Assembly: GCF_024498075.1 (NCBI RefSeq)
Contig: NZ_JANHOF010000001.1
Location: 992,001 to 1,056,000 of the forward strand
Reading direction: 5' to 3'
DNA from: Paenibacillus mendelii
GTDB lineage: Bacteria > Bacillota > Bacilli > Paenibacillales > Paenibacillaceae
DNA: 64,000 nt
A program made the position numbers and the translations under genes. The stretch's first letter is position 1. Every line of letters starts with the position of its first letter. This document shows, piece by piece, positions 27,313 to 36,206 of the stretch. The notes under the pieces were generated by a model. The model had not been told where the DNA came from and ran no database searches. It worked only from the letters and a program-made list of their open reading frames with translations.

Positions 27313-28302
27313 TCACTTCCTGCTGAATTCCGTTGCAATTGACTCAACAAGACGGTTTTGCACGGCCGTTCTGGCTCTGCCGATCGCATTCTTGACCGCC
27401 TTGCTGTCCGAGGAACCGTGACATTTGAGCACGAGTCCGTTAACACCGAGCAGCGGGGCAGCCCCGTGCTCCTTATAATCCATCTTGGCGCGCAGCTCTT
27501 GCAGCTTAGGGCGCACGGTCAGCGCTGCAAGCTTCGTGATCCAGCTGCTCGTCAGCGCATTGCGCACCTCTCGCATCAGAGCACTTGCCGTGCCCTCCAT
27601 CGCCTTCAGCATAATGTTGCCTGCGAAGCCGTCGCACACCAGAACGTCGCAGTTGCGGATGAGCACATCGCGCGCTTCGACATTACCGATAAAATGGACG
27701 GGAGCGGACTGCATCAGCTCGAAGGCAGCCTTGGTCAGCTCATTACCCTTCATCGCTTCGGTTCCGACATTCAGCAGCCCGACTCGCGGTTGTTCCAATC
27801 CATGTACCTTGGAGCGATAAATGCTCCCCATAATAGCATATTGAAGCAAATGCTCCGGCTTGGCGTCCATATTGGCACCAAGGTCCAAAGCCAGGACGCC
27901 GATATCGTCCATCGTCGGCAGCATAGGAGCCAACGCCGGACGTTCGATGCCGTTAATGCGTCCAACGACGAGAAGCCCCGTCGTCATAAGCGCACCGGTA
28001 TTGCCGGCGGAGATCATGGCCTCTGCCTCTCCGTCGTGTACGAGCTGGCCGGCAACAACCATGGATGCGCCCTTTTTCCGTCTTACCGCCTTAACCGGTT
28101 CATCGTCAGGACCGATAACGTCATCCGCATGGACGATCGTCAAGTTAGCGGGTTTCTTTCCACTCAGAAAGGATTCGATTTGCGCCGTGTCCCCGACGAG
28201 CAGCAGCTGTGTATCCGACCACTCCGCCGCCGCCTCCAGAACACCGTGAACAATCTGTTCGGGAGCATGATCGCCACCCATGGCGTCAATTGCGATCCGC
28301 AC
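27313..28302 (-). CDS. plsX: phosphate acyltransferase PlsX
   Basis: Makes acyl-phosphate from acyl-ACP for phospholipid synthesis. The true start is the GTG at 28302, giving RIAIDAMGGDHAPEQIV. GAGGGAGGA precedes it, and it overlaps the end of fapR by 17 bases. Conserved GLLNVGTEAMKGNEL and DVLVCDGFAGNIMLKAMEG are present. Length about 329 residues. A longer reading to 28383 would run through fapR coding sequence. Confidence 0.96.
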   Translation of the reverse strand: MRIAIDAMGGDHAPEQIVHGVLEAAAEWSDTQLLLVGDTAQIESFLSGKKPANLTIVHADDVIGPDDEPVKAVRRKKGASMVVAGQLVHDGEAEAMISAGNTGALMTTGLLVVGRINGIERPALAPMLPTMDDIGVLALDLGANMDAKPEHLLQYAIMGSIYRSKVHGLEQPRVGLLNVGTEAMKGNELTKAAFELMQSAPVHFIGNVEARDVLIRNCDVLVCDGFAGNIMLKAMEGTASALMREVRNALTSSWITKLAALTVRPKLQELRAKMDYKEHGAAPLLGVNGLVLKCHGSSDSKAVKNAIGRARTAVQNRLVESIATEFSRK

Positions 28303-28912
28303 GTTCGTTTCCTCCCTCGATGATAGGCTCTCCCGCGGATCGGTAAATGATGAAATGCCCTTGAAAAACCATCTCGTCGCCAACGTATGAGAAGACTTCC
28401 ACCTTCGCTTTGCTGCGTTCGCCGGAGATCGATCTCAGATAAGCTTTGGCAATACACTTCTCGCCAAGCTTGACGGAGCGAACGAAACGAATGTCCGCTG
28501 CAGCGGTAAGCGCAATTTCGTCATTGATCACCGCTACGGCAAGCGAATTCGCTTGCGCGAATACATGGTGTCCGCGGGCAATGCCGGTTCTTGAAAATAC
28601 ATGCTCTTCTTTAATTTCAAATACGGAAATACCGCTGCGGTCAAGCTGCAGATCGACGATATCTCCGATCACCTCATGCAGCGGCAAAGAACGGACCGAG
28701 TCGTACGACCGTTCCGCCATCAGCTTCAGCCGCTCCCTCAGTTCGGGAATACCGAGCTCCAACCGATCCAACCTAACTGTTTGTATGCTTACTTTAAGCT
28801 GCCGTGTGAGCTCCCGGTCCGTCATGAACGGATTCTCTTCGATTAACCGGGAAAGCTGCTGATGCCGCTGACGTTTTGGAACGCGTTCGATGGTCCGCAC
28901 AACCTTTGTCAT
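28286..28912 (-). CDS. fapR: fatty acid biosynthesis repressor FapR
   Basis: Global lipid-synthesis repressor released from DNA by malonyl-CoA. The N-terminal HTH is RELTRQLKVSIQTVRLDRLE. The linker is GIPELRERLKLMAE, and the C-terminal hot-dog domain includes EEHVFSRTGIARGHHVFAQA, where malonyl-CoA binds. At 208 residues it is about 20 longer than the B. subtilis protein because of an N-terminal extension. The ATG at 28912 lacks a clear ribosome binding site, so a start a few codons later is possible. A FapR-type operator lies upstream, implying autoregulation of fapR-plsX-fabH-fabD-fabG. Confidence 0.96.
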   Translation of the reverse strand: MTKVVRTIERVPKRQRHQQLSRLIEENPFMTDRELTRQLKVSIQTVRLDRLELGIPELRERLKLMAERSYDSVRSLPLHEVIGDIVDLQLDRSGISVFEIKEEHVFSRTGIARGHHVFAQANSLAVAVINDEIALTAAADIRFVRSVKLGEKCIAKAYLRSISGERSKAKVEVFSYVGDEMVFQGHFIIYRSAGEPIIEGGNERADRN

Positions 28913-29037
28913 TTAATCTTTGTTATAACCGCGGCTGCCATTCATCTCGCTCATGCCCAAAACCAAGAAGTCGCAAAAGGTCTGGGGATGAGCCAGCTGA
29001 CAACGGCCGTAAAAAACCGATTCCTTTACAAGCAGCT

Positions 29038-29055
29038 ATTATAACCAGGTACTAA
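29038..29055 (-). promoter_or_regulatory. FapR operator overlapping the fapR promoter
   Basis: On the minus strand TTAGTACCTGGTTATAA (29039-29055) matches the known FapR site (TTAGTACCTGnTACTAA-like). Its 3' end forms most of a consensus TATAAT -10 (29038-29043). A repressor bound here would cover the -10 and spacer. Transcription would start near 29031, leaving a leader of about 120 bases before fapR. I see no other feature in that leader (28913-29035). Confidence 0.8.
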
Positions 29056-29128
29056 CAGTATATAAGAGAACACAACCGGAATCAATGATTAGCGCGATTT
29101 TACTCTCAGAAGCCCCGCGGTTCCGGAT

Positions 29129-29160
29129 AAAAAAACAACGCTCCACCATGAGGTGAAGCG
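29129..29160 (-). terminator. intrinsic terminator after rpmF
   Basis: On the minus strand CGCTTCACC pairs with GGTGGAGCG (one wobble) over a 4-base loop, followed by seven T after GTTG. It separates yceD-rpmF from the fapR promoter. Confidence 0.85.
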
Positions 29161-29178
29161 CTGCTCAAGAAAAGAAAA

Positions 29179-29352
29179 CTATTGTTTAATGATCTCTCTT
29201 GTTTTATAAACTCCGCATACTTTGCAAACGCGGTGACTCAATTTCAACTCTCCGCATTGCTCGCATTTCACCATACCCGGCACCGCCAGTTTGAAGTGCG
29301 TGCGGCGTTTGTCACGACGGGTTTTGGATGTTCTTCGTTGTGGTACTGCCAT
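29179..29352 (-). CDS. rpmF: 50S ribosomal protein L32
   Basis: Zinc-ribbon ribosomal protein beginning [17 protein letters not shown], 57 residues long, with CEQC and CKVC zinc-ligand pairs. The ATG at 29352 has GGAGGTG upstream. The frame is open further upstream, but that reading has no support. The yceD-rpmF-plsX-fab order is widely conserved. Confidence 0.97.
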   Translation of the reverse strand: MAVPQRRTSKTRRDKRRTHFKLAVPGMVKCEQCGELKLSHRVCKVCGVYKTREIIKQ

Positions 29353-29393
29353 ATTTCCCACCTCCTTCACAGAATTCGAACCAACGCTGCTTT

Positions 29394-29909
29394 TTACGAT
29401 TCCTTGAATAAATCTTTTAACGCGGCAAGCCTTGGATCGATACGATCCTTCGAGCAGCCGCAATCCGCTTCGTTTAAGTTGGCGCCGCAAGTATGGCACA
29501 GCCCCTTGCAGCCTTCATCGCAAAGTGGAACAAATGGCAAGGAAAGCATCATCGTCTCTTCGACGAGCGGTTCCAAATCTAACTTGTCCTCATCGATAAC
29601 GATCACATCTTCGTCTGCTCCGCCATTATCGCCATTCTTGGCGTTGGCAGGCTTGAAGCGTTCATGAAACGGGACGACAATTTGTTGTTTAACGGGCTCC
29701 AGACAACGCGAGCAGGCCATCTCAATGTCGAGCGACAGCTCCCCGTCAAGATGAACGACGCCGAACTTCCCCGATGCATCGAGCTTCACTTCCAATGGAC
29801 TTACATGCAGAATGTCCTTGCGGACCTCACGCAGCCACTCGGCGTTCAGACTCTCGCGGATCGGAATTTCCGTTCCCTTGGATGCCAGTTCTTGAATATG
29901 AATCTCCAT
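29394..29909 (-). CDS. yceD: YceD/DUF177 family protein
   Basis: DUF177 protein encoded ahead of rpmF in many bacteria; plant and E. coli relatives affect 23S rRNA maturation. Four conserved cysteines are seen: ACSRCLEP near residue 57, then [13 protein letters not shown] near residues 123-135, and a C-terminal CGC. The ATG at 29909 follows TTGGAGTGA. Length 171 residues. It has a near-consensus promoter 27 bases upstream. Confidence 0.93.
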   Translation of the reverse strand: MEIHIQELASKGTEIPIRESLNAEWLREVRKDILHVSPLEVKLDASGKFGVVHLDGELSLDIEMACSRCLEPVKQQIVVPFHERFKPANAKNGDNGGADEDVIVIDEDKLDLEPLVEETMMLSLPFVPLCDEGCKGLCHTCGANLNEADCGCSKDRIDPRLAALKDLFKES

Positions 29910-29935
29910 AAGATCACTCCAAACAAACAAAGTTT

Positions 29936-29965
29936 ATTATATCGACGTTTGAATCGTTTTGTCAA
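29936..29965 (-). promoter_or_regulatory. consensus sigma-A promoter of yceD-rpmF
   Basis: On the minus strand a perfect TTGACA and perfect TATAAT are separated by 18 bases. Confidence 0.85.
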
Positions 29966-30133
29966 CATTTTCACGCTGTAATATCAAGAACTCATGCAAA
30001 ACCCGCCAAAAAAAACGTTTATGCCGTTTTTGTTACAAAAAACCGCGTACAAACCAGGGTCCAGCGCCCTATTATATCATTTGCAATGATCGATGAAAAT
30101 AACGTGAAAGAGCCGAATTTGTTGAATGTATGT

Positions 30134-31195
30134 TTACGGGTTCTTTAACGCCTGCACCCCGTCGCTGAGCGTGGCGACAGGAATGACCTTGATCCCGCTG
30201 CCTATTTGGCGAGCCTTGTCGGCTGCCTCGGCGGCATTCCGTTCAGGCACCAGAAACAGCTGCGCCCCTGCCCGGTCAGCCGCTACCACCTTGTGGCCAA
30301 CGCCCCCGATCGCCCCCACGGTGCCTTCCGGCTTGATTGTCCCGGTACCGGCTACCTTGAAACCGCCCGTCAAATCTCCCGGCGTCAATTCATCCAGAGC
30401 TTGCAGGGCAAACATCAGCCCTGCCGATGGCCCGCCGATACCTTCAGCGTCGATCGCAACCGACCTCGTAGAATCGTCAGGCACAACGTGGCGCAGCTCA
30501 GTTAGCTGCTTCACACCGAGCGCCGCTGCCGCTTTCTCGACAGCGCTGCCCGCTTCGCCCTGCACCTGATGCAGCCGAATCCGCACCGTGATCTGCTTGT
30601 CGTTCCTTATAACTGTAAACTCGGACTCCTCCCCGGGCGGCATTCCCTCTATCGCCGCAGCGAGCTCTGACAGGCTGTTCACCGCCAGGCCATCGACCTC
30701 GATCAGTTCGTCACCGGTGAGGAGCCTCCCGCTCCCCCCGGACTTCGCTTCGGTCCCCGCTTCGCTGACAACCAGCGCGTAAGGCGCAATTTTGTATACG
30801 ATACCGGCAGCACGGTAGGCGGCTTCCAGCGCGTCGGTCTGCGATCCCAGCATGATGACAGACAACCGCTGCTGGTACTCGCCTGTCGTCTTCCCTTTCA
30901 GTAAATCCTTTTTCATAAATAGCTCGATGTTGCGATCCCAAGCGGATCGGAGCGCCATCCAGAAATTAGCGTAGGTCAGCTTGACTGTCGTCAGGAAGAA
31001 TGCTCCCTCTCCGGGTGAATCGGGAGATACCGCCCGTACAAGCGGCTTCGTCGATATGGCGATCCCTGGTTCATAAGCAGCAAAGGGAGTCGGCACATAG
31101 AGCAGCAGCGTCATTACTAACGCTGCGCAAAACGGCCATCTCCACCATCCGCTCTTCATACTGAGCAGCCTTGTCCGCTGCCGATGCTTGCCCAT
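30134..31195 (-). CDS. PDZ-domain Lon-like serine protease (YlbL/SepM type)
   Basis: Membrane-anchored protease combining a PDZ domain with a Lon-type Ser-Lys catalytic domain. An N-terminal membrane segment (FCAALVMTLLLYVPTPFAAY) leads to an extracytoplasmic region. The PDZ domain (about residues 165-235) contains LLTGDELIEVDGLAVNS. The C-terminal domain has catalytic Ser in GIGGPSAGLMFALQ and Lys in GVGHKVVAADRAG. The ATG at 31195 has AAGGCGGTG upstream; 353 residues. Relatives: B. subtilis YlbL, streptococcal SepM. Divergent from ylbJ; B. subtilis has coaD, ylbJ and ylbL in the same neighbourhood. Confidence 0.92.
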   Translation of the reverse strand: MGKHRQRTRLLSMKSGWWRWPFCAALVMTLLLYVPTPFAAYEPGIAISTKPLVRAVSPDSPGEGAFFLTTVKLTYANFWMALRSAWDRNIELFMKKDLLKGKTTGEYQQRLSVIMLGSQTDALEAAYRAAGIVYKIAPYALVVSEAGTEAKSGGSGRLLTGDELIEVDGLAVNSLSELAAAIEGMPPGEESEFTVIRNDKQITVRIRLHQVQGEAGSAVEKAAAALGVKQLTELRHVVPDDSTRSVAIDAEGIGGPSAGLMFALQALDELTPGDLTGGFKVAGTGTIKPEGTVGAIGGVGHKVVAADRAGAQLFLVPERNAAEAADKARQIGSGIKVIPVATLSDGVQALKNP

Positions 31196-31303
31196 GCCGG
31201 TCACCGCCTTTGTAAATAGTGGTCTATCCCAGTCAAGACAAGCGTACAATGTAGTGCTGAAGCGGCATCGCCCCATTAACCAGCACTGGAGTTGATAATA
31301 CTT

Positions 31304-32488
31304 ATGCTGCGTACGATAACGTTCGCCAGTTTGTCCCTCATACTCGTGGCTGCCATCATATACCGCCCTGCAGAGGCGTTTCAAGCATCGCTGCAGGGGC
31401 TCACCGTCTGGTGGAACATTGTCTTCCCGGGCCTGCTTCCGTTTCTGTCCCTGCTTGAGCTGATGCTCGCGTTCGGAGCGGTGCATGCCTTCGGCACCCT
31501 CCTAGACCCCTTGATGAAGCGGTTGTTCCGCTTGCCGGGTGAAGCCGGCTTTGCCATGGTCCTGGGATGGACAGGCGGTTTCCCGGCTGGTGCGGAATCA
31601 GCTGCCGCCCTTCGGAAGGCAGGCGTCCTTACACAGGGTGAAGGTCAACGGTTGCTTGCGCTTGCTCATATGCCCAGCCCGCTCTTTATCCTGGTCGTCG
31701 TCGGGGTTGGATTTCTGCACCGGCCCGACCTGGGTATTGCCATAGCATGCACCGTGTGGCTGACCGGACTGCTTGCTTCTCTCCTCCACGCACGCTTCAG
31801 CCGCGAACGGACGCCCGCCGCTGCCGAGCCGCTCCGGCACGACGGAATATTACGGCGGGCCGCTGCCGCTATGGCAGAAGCACGGAATCGCGACGGGCGC
31901 TCCTTCGGCAAAACGTTGGGGGACGCCGTTACAGTTTCGGTTGCGAAGCTGATGGCGATCGGCGGGTTTATGATGATGTGCGCAGTCATTGCGGGATTAT
32001 TCGAATCCCTGCTGCCTAACGCCTTGCCAGCCCCGCTTCTTAATGGGCTTCTCGAAAGTCATATCGGCGCCTTCTCTGCCGCTACTTCGCAGCTGCCAGG
32101 CGGTCTCGCATGGAATGTAGGCGCTGTAGCCGCCATTATGAGCTGGGGGGGATTAAGCGCGCTGCTGCAAGCCGGCAGCGCCTTAGCCGGCACAGACCTT
32201 TCAGTATGGAAGCTTGGCGTGCATCGGCTGCTGCAGGCTGTACTGGCCTTCTTGATGTCGTTAGCCATTACGAACCTGATTGCCAACCTGGCCATGCGAT
32301 TTATACCAGCCTCATCGCCTGCCATGCTGCAGGACGGATCCTATGGATTCATAACGGGTCCGCTGCGTGTAAACGAATTACCGCATATCTGGCCATATCT
32401 GCCTGTTATGCTGCTATATTTTGCGGGAACACTCGCCTTGCTCTGCCTTATATCGTACGGCGCAGTAAAACGAGCACACTCCGAATGA
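31304..32488 (+). CDS. ylbJ: sporulation integral membrane protein YlbJ (SpoVV)
   Basis: Multi-pass membrane protein of the nucleoside-gate family. In B. subtilis it sits in the outer forespore membrane and is needed for dipicolinate uptake into the spore. About ten hydrophobic segments are seen. GWTGGFPAGAESAAALRKAG and LAHMPSPLFI are gate-type motifs in the first half, GGFMMMCAVIAGLFE and LPGGLAWNVGAVAAI in the second. The ATG at 31304 is favoured over a TTG at 31292, which abuts GGAG. Length 394 residues. Divergent from the YlbL-like gene, convergent with coaD. Confidence 0.92.
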   Translation: MLRTITFASLSLILVAAIIYRPAEAFQASLQGLTVWWNIVFPGLLPFLSLLELMLAFGAVHAFGTLLDPLMKRLFRLPGEAGFAMVLGWTGGFPAGAESAAALRKAGVLTQGEGQRLLALAHMPSPLFILVVVGVGFLHRPDLGIAIACTVWLTGLLASLLHARFSRERTPAAAEPLRHDGILRRAAAAMAEARNRDGRSFGKTLGDAVTVSVAKLMAIGGFMMMCAVIAGLFESLLPNALPAPLLNGLLESHIGAFSAATSQLPGGLAWNVGAVAAIMSWGGLSALLQAGSALAGTDLSVWKLGVHRLLQAVLAFLMSLAITNLIANLAMRFIPASSPAMLQDGSYGFITGPLRVNELPHIWPYLPVMLLYFAGTLALLCLISYGAVKRAHSE

Positions 32489-32495
32489 TTGTGAG

Positions 32496-33011
<516 letters not shown>

Positions 33012-33599
33012 TTACTCCTCCGTTTGCGTCCTGCCGCCTTCTTCAATGGGACGGTAACGATAGATCGTTACCGCTGTATCCCCGTAAAGGGCGTGCTTTG
33101 TTTGTTCGAATGCTCCTGTTGTTTCTGGATACTGATGATCAGCGTCATGCTCGACGACGACTGTTCCTCCGGCTTCAAGAAGCCCCCGGTCAGCAAGCTC
33201 CTGCATCAAAATATCCATTTCTTTCATCTTGTATGGAGGATCGAGAAAGATAAGTGAAAACGTCGCTGCCCGCTTCTCCAGAACCTTCAACGCCCGACCA
33301 GCCTCGTTCCGGTATATTTCTGCGCGTTCAGCAACCCTCGCAGCTTCAACATTCCGCTTAATAACCTCTATACTCTGGCGCTCCAGATCCACAAATACCG
33401 CATGCTCCATACCGCGGCTCAGCGCTTCTATTCCCAAACCGCCGGTTCCGGCAAATAAATCAAGCGCCCGTCCGCCGTCAAAATAAGGACCGATCATACT
33501 GAAAATCGCTTCCTTCACCTTGTCCGTCGTCGGCCGCGTATTCATGCCTGGAACTGCTTTTAGAGCACGGCCTTTAGCCGTCCCTGCAATGACTCTCAA
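33012..33599 (-). CDS. rsmD: 16S rRNA (guanine-966-N2)-methyltransferase RsmD
   Basis: Methylates G966 of 16S rRNA in the assembled 30S particle. AdoMet-binding LDLFAGTGGLGIEALSRG is near residue 45, and the catalytic IFLDPPYK motif near residue 117. The RVIAGTAKGRAL N-terminus is diagnostic. The start is TTG at 33599 with GAGAGGGG upstream. Length 195 residues. Confidence 0.95.
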   Translation of the reverse strand: MRVIAGTAKGRALKAVPGMNTRPTTDKVKEAIFSMIGPYFDGGRALDLFAGTGGLGIEALSRGMEHAVFVDLERQSIEVIKRNVEAARVAERAEIYRNEAGRALKVLEKRAATFSLIFLDPPYKMKEMDILMQELADRGLLEAGGTVVVEHDADHQYPETTGAFEQTKHALYGDTAVTIYRYRPIEEGGRTQTEE

Positions 33600-33633
33600 C
33601 GTGCTGACCCCTCTCTAGCATTCAACTGCTGAT

Positions 33634-33662
33634 ATAGTACCACACTTTTCCGCCCTTGTTAA
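33634..33662 (-). promoter_or_regulatory. promoter of rsmD-coaD
   Basis: On the minus strand TTAACA and TACTAT are separated by 17 bases, about 35 bases upstream of rsmD. Confidence 0.55.
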
Positions 33663-33672
33663 AGCATCGGCG

Positions 33673-33725
33673 GCTTCCCCGGGTCTGCCGTTGTCCGCCC
33701 CTCCGATACGGCAGACCGAGGAAGC
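33673..33725. repeat. long inverted repeat between rsmD and the proline dehydrogenase gene
   Basis: GGTCTGCCG (33682-33690) and CGGCAGACC (33709-33717) form a perfect stem. It is extended by GCTTCC / GGAAGC after a small internal loop (33673-33725). No T tract follows on either strand. It lies in the divergent intergenic region, upstream of both genes. Confidence 0.6.
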
Positions 33726-33868
33726 GTCCTCCAATTCAAAGCTTGTTTGACCGCGTTCTTAGTCATGAGTCTTGATGAGCGTGCCTATATATAAGGATGA
33801 TGGCGGTTTTTGCCTTACGCTTGTTCGCCTGGCCTCAGGCATGACTGCAGCTGAAGGAGTGTGATCGT

Positions 33869-34801
33869 ATGGATATCGGAACGCGGCTGTTCCGGTCTGC
33901 TCTGCTTGGCTTGGCAGGTAATCGCGTGGCCAAAAAATTCTCGGAGCGTTATGGTATGAAGCTTGGCGCCAGCCGGTTTGTAGCCGGCGAAACGATGGAA
34001 GCAGCCATTGAGCAAGCGAGGCGGTTGAATCAATCCGGCGTCATGGTAACGCTCGATTATTTGGGTGAAAGCGTGACAAGCATCGAGGAAGCCGAAGCCT
34101 GCGAGCGTGCTTACATCGATCTCCTTCAAGCGATCCGCACCGCTAATATTGAAGGGAATATCTCGCTGAAGCCCACCCAATTCGGTCTGGCTCTCAATGA
34201 AGACCTTTGTCTGGCCGGTATTCGGAGGGTGACCCGTGAGGCCGCTGAACGAGGCATTTTCGTTAGGCTGGATATGGAGGATAGTCCATGGACGGATGCA
34301 ACGCTCCGAATTGTACGCACGCTAAAGGCAGAAGGCTGCGGCAATATCGGAACGGTCATTCAAGCCTGCTTATATCGAAGCCGCCAGGATGTCAGAGCTT
34401 TATCCGCCGAAGGCATCAATCTGCGGTTAGTCAAGGGGGCTTATAAGGAACCGCCAAGCATCGCTATAGCTTCGAAAAGAAAAGTCGACGCCAATATGCG
34501 GCATCTGATCAAAACACGGCTGGACAGCGGTGTTTATACAGCCATCGCCACCCACGACGAAGAAATTATTCAGTGGGTCAAATCGTATACGAGGACCCAT
34601 AACGTATCCCGCTCGGCCTTTGAATTTCAGATGCTGTACGGAATACGAACGCCGCTGCAGGTGTCACTCGCCCGCCAGGGATATACCGTCAGGAGCTACG
34701 TTCCGTTCGGAAGCAGCTGGTATCCTTATTTCGTCCGGAGACTGGCAGAACGGCCGGCCAACGTCCTGTTTATCGCACGAAGCCTGTTTAAAAAAGGCTG
34801 A
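33869..34801 (+). CDS. proline dehydrogenase family protein
   Basis: FAD-dependent oxidation of proline to pyrroline-5-carboxylate, a TIM-barrel enzyme. Family features: VTLDYLGESVTSIEEA, VRLDMEDSPWTD, TVIQACLYRSRQDV, RLVKGAYKEPPSIA, and the C-terminal FEFQMLYGIRTPLQ and YVPFGSSWYPYFVRRLAERP. Length 310 residues is that of monofunctional Gram-positive enzymes. ATG at 33869 follows GGAGTGTG. The pyrroline-5-carboxylate dehydrogenase gene is not adjacent. It shares a terminator with the convergent foldase gene. Confidence 0.93.
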   Translation: MDIGTRLFRSALLGLAGNRVAKKFSERYGMKLGASRFVAGETMEAAIEQARRLNQSGVMVTLDYLGESVTSIEEAEACERAYIDLLQAIRTANIEGNISLKPTQFGLALNEDLCLAGIRRVTREAAERGIFVRLDMEDSPWTDATLRIVRTLKAEGCGNIGTVIQACLYRSRQDVRALSAEGINLRLVKGAYKEPPSIAIASKRKVDANMRHLIKTRLDSGVYTAIATHDEEIIQWVKSYTRTHNVSRSAFEFQMLYGIRTPLQVSLARQGYTVRSYVPFGSSWYPYFVRRLAERPANVLFIARSLFKKG

Positions 34802-34833
34802 ATCGCAAGCTGGGCACGGGGCAAGGCCAAAGC

Positions 34834-34870
34834 AAAAAGAACCGGCCAGGAGGCTTACCCGGCCGGTTCT
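34834..34870. terminator. bidirectional terminator between proline dehydrogenase and foldase genes
   Basis: AGAACCGGCC and GGCCGGTTCT form a perfect 10-bp stem. On the minus strand TTTTT follows directly, so it best serves the foldase gene; the plus-strand tract is weak. Confidence 0.8.
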
Positions 34871-34878
34871 TGCTTGCA

Positions 34879-36096
34879 TTACCCTGCTTCCGGAGCAGCT
34901 GGCGCGCCGCTTTCCGTACTAGCATCAGGTTCTTTTTTTAGATGATTCGTAATTTTCGCATTCGCCTTCAGATCCGTGATCCAGGTTTGAGATAGCTCGC
35001 TTATCTTGGTGCTGATCAGCGACTCTTGGATCTCCGCTTTATGATCCTCAAAATTCGCGGTCGTGGCCGCCTTATGCTCGGTAAACTTAATGATGTGATA
35101 GCCGTGGCTGGTTTGAACGATCGGGCTAAGCTCGCCTGGTGTCTTCAAGGCGAAGGCGGCCTTCTCGAATGGCTCCTCCATCTGGCCTTTCCCGAAGAAA
35201 TCAAGATCGCCCCCAGCATCCTTCGATCCGGGATCGGTTGATTTTTCCTGTGCCAGCTTGGCGAAGTCCGCACCATCTTTGAGCTGTGTCATTATGGCTT
35301 CTGCTTCTTCCTTCGTCCCCACCAGGATGTGCGATGCCCGAACCTGTTCAGGCGTATCATACGTGGTCTTGTTCTCGTCAAAATATTGCTTCACCTGCTC
35401 GTCGGTTACGCTCTCCTTAGCCTTAGGCTCCAGCAGCTTGCGCATCTGGACTTGGCGTGGAATCTGCTTCTTCAGATCGTCAAGCGTCATGTTCGACTGC
35501 TGAAGCGCTGCGTTAAAATCTTCCTCGGACGGGAAGTTCTTCTTTACTTCTTCGATTTCTTTGTTCACATCTTCATCCGTAACCGTGATTCCGGCTTTCT
35601 TCGCTTCTTGGTCAAGCAGTTCTTCGTTGATCAGATTGTCCAGAATCGAATCGCCGCCCAGCTCAATCATCGAATCGTACAGCTGATCCTGCTTGATATC
35701 GACACCGTTCACCGTGGCAACGACTTCATTGCTTCCGCCACCGAACGGCGGCTTTATAAGTGCAATCGCCAGCAGGACTACCAGGCCGATGGATACGAAC
35801 ATCCACCCTTTATTGTTTTTGCCGCCTGCAGCTGCTGTTTCACCGGCTTCGGTTCCGGAATGGATATCGCTTGGTTTATCATCCATATCCGTTCCATCGG
35901 CAGCTGTATGCTCCCGCTCGATGTCTGAATTTACGAATGTCGAGGGATCCGAGCCCTCATCGCTTCCAGGAACCTCTTCTTTGGATGCCGCAATTTCGCG
36001 GACCGCACCTTCCGGTTGATCGGCTGCACGTGTTTCTTCTTTACCCCCTGCTTGATTGCGTTCTAATTCCTTCTGCTGCTCATCTTTCTCGTTCAA
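34879..36096 (-). CDS. membrane-anchored PpiC-type peptidyl-prolyl isomerase (PrsA-like)
   Basis: Extracytoplasmic foldase with a SurA/PrsA-type arrangement. Residues 1-90 are very acidic and hydrophilic and presumably cytoplasmic. One membrane helix follows (WMFVSIGLVVLLAIALI, about 96-112), then a SurA_N-like helical region, then a complete PpiC domain from ASHILVGTKEEAEA to GYHIIKFTEH. There is no lipobox, unlike classical PrsA, so anchoring is by the helix. The start is TTG at 36096 with GGAAGGGAG upstream. The C-terminal tail is rich in Pro, Ala and Glu. Length 405 residues. Confidence 0.88.
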   Translation of the reverse strand: MNEKDEQQKELERNQAGGKEETRAADQPEGAVREIAASKEEVPGSDEGSDPSTFVNSDIEREHTAADGTDMDDKPSDIHSGTEAGETAAAGGKNNKGWMFVSIGLVVLLAIALIKPPFGGGSNEVVATVNGVDIKQDQLYDSMIELGGDSILDNLINEELLDQEAKKAGITVTDEDVNKEIEEVKKNFPSEEDFNAALQQSNMTLDDLKKQIPRQVQMRKLLEPKAKESVTDEQVKQYFDENKTTYDTPEQVRASHILVGTKEEAEAIMTQLKDGADFAKLAQEKSTDPGSKDAGGDLDFFGKGQMEEPFEKAAFALKTPGELSPIVQTSHGYHIIKFTEHKAATTANFEDHKAEIQESLISTKISELSQTWITDLKANAKITNHLKKEPDASTESGAPAAPEAG

Positions 36097-36206
36097 CTAA
36101 AAAACTCCCTTCCGAAATGTGGTTGCCAGTAAGCTTGTCTGTATGCAGTCACTATATCAGAAGCAAGTTAGCGAAACCTTAAGAGAAGATAAAAAAGCCC
36201 GTATTC

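Noticed and set aside
27860-28249. 129-codon plus-strand ORF opposite plsX
   Set aside because: Shadow ORF with a biased Ser/Pro-rich composition and no start signals.
28303-28383. Longer N-terminus for PlsX starting at 28383
   Set aside because: It would run through fapR coding sequence and is unlike the family; the GTG at 28302 has a good ribosome binding site.
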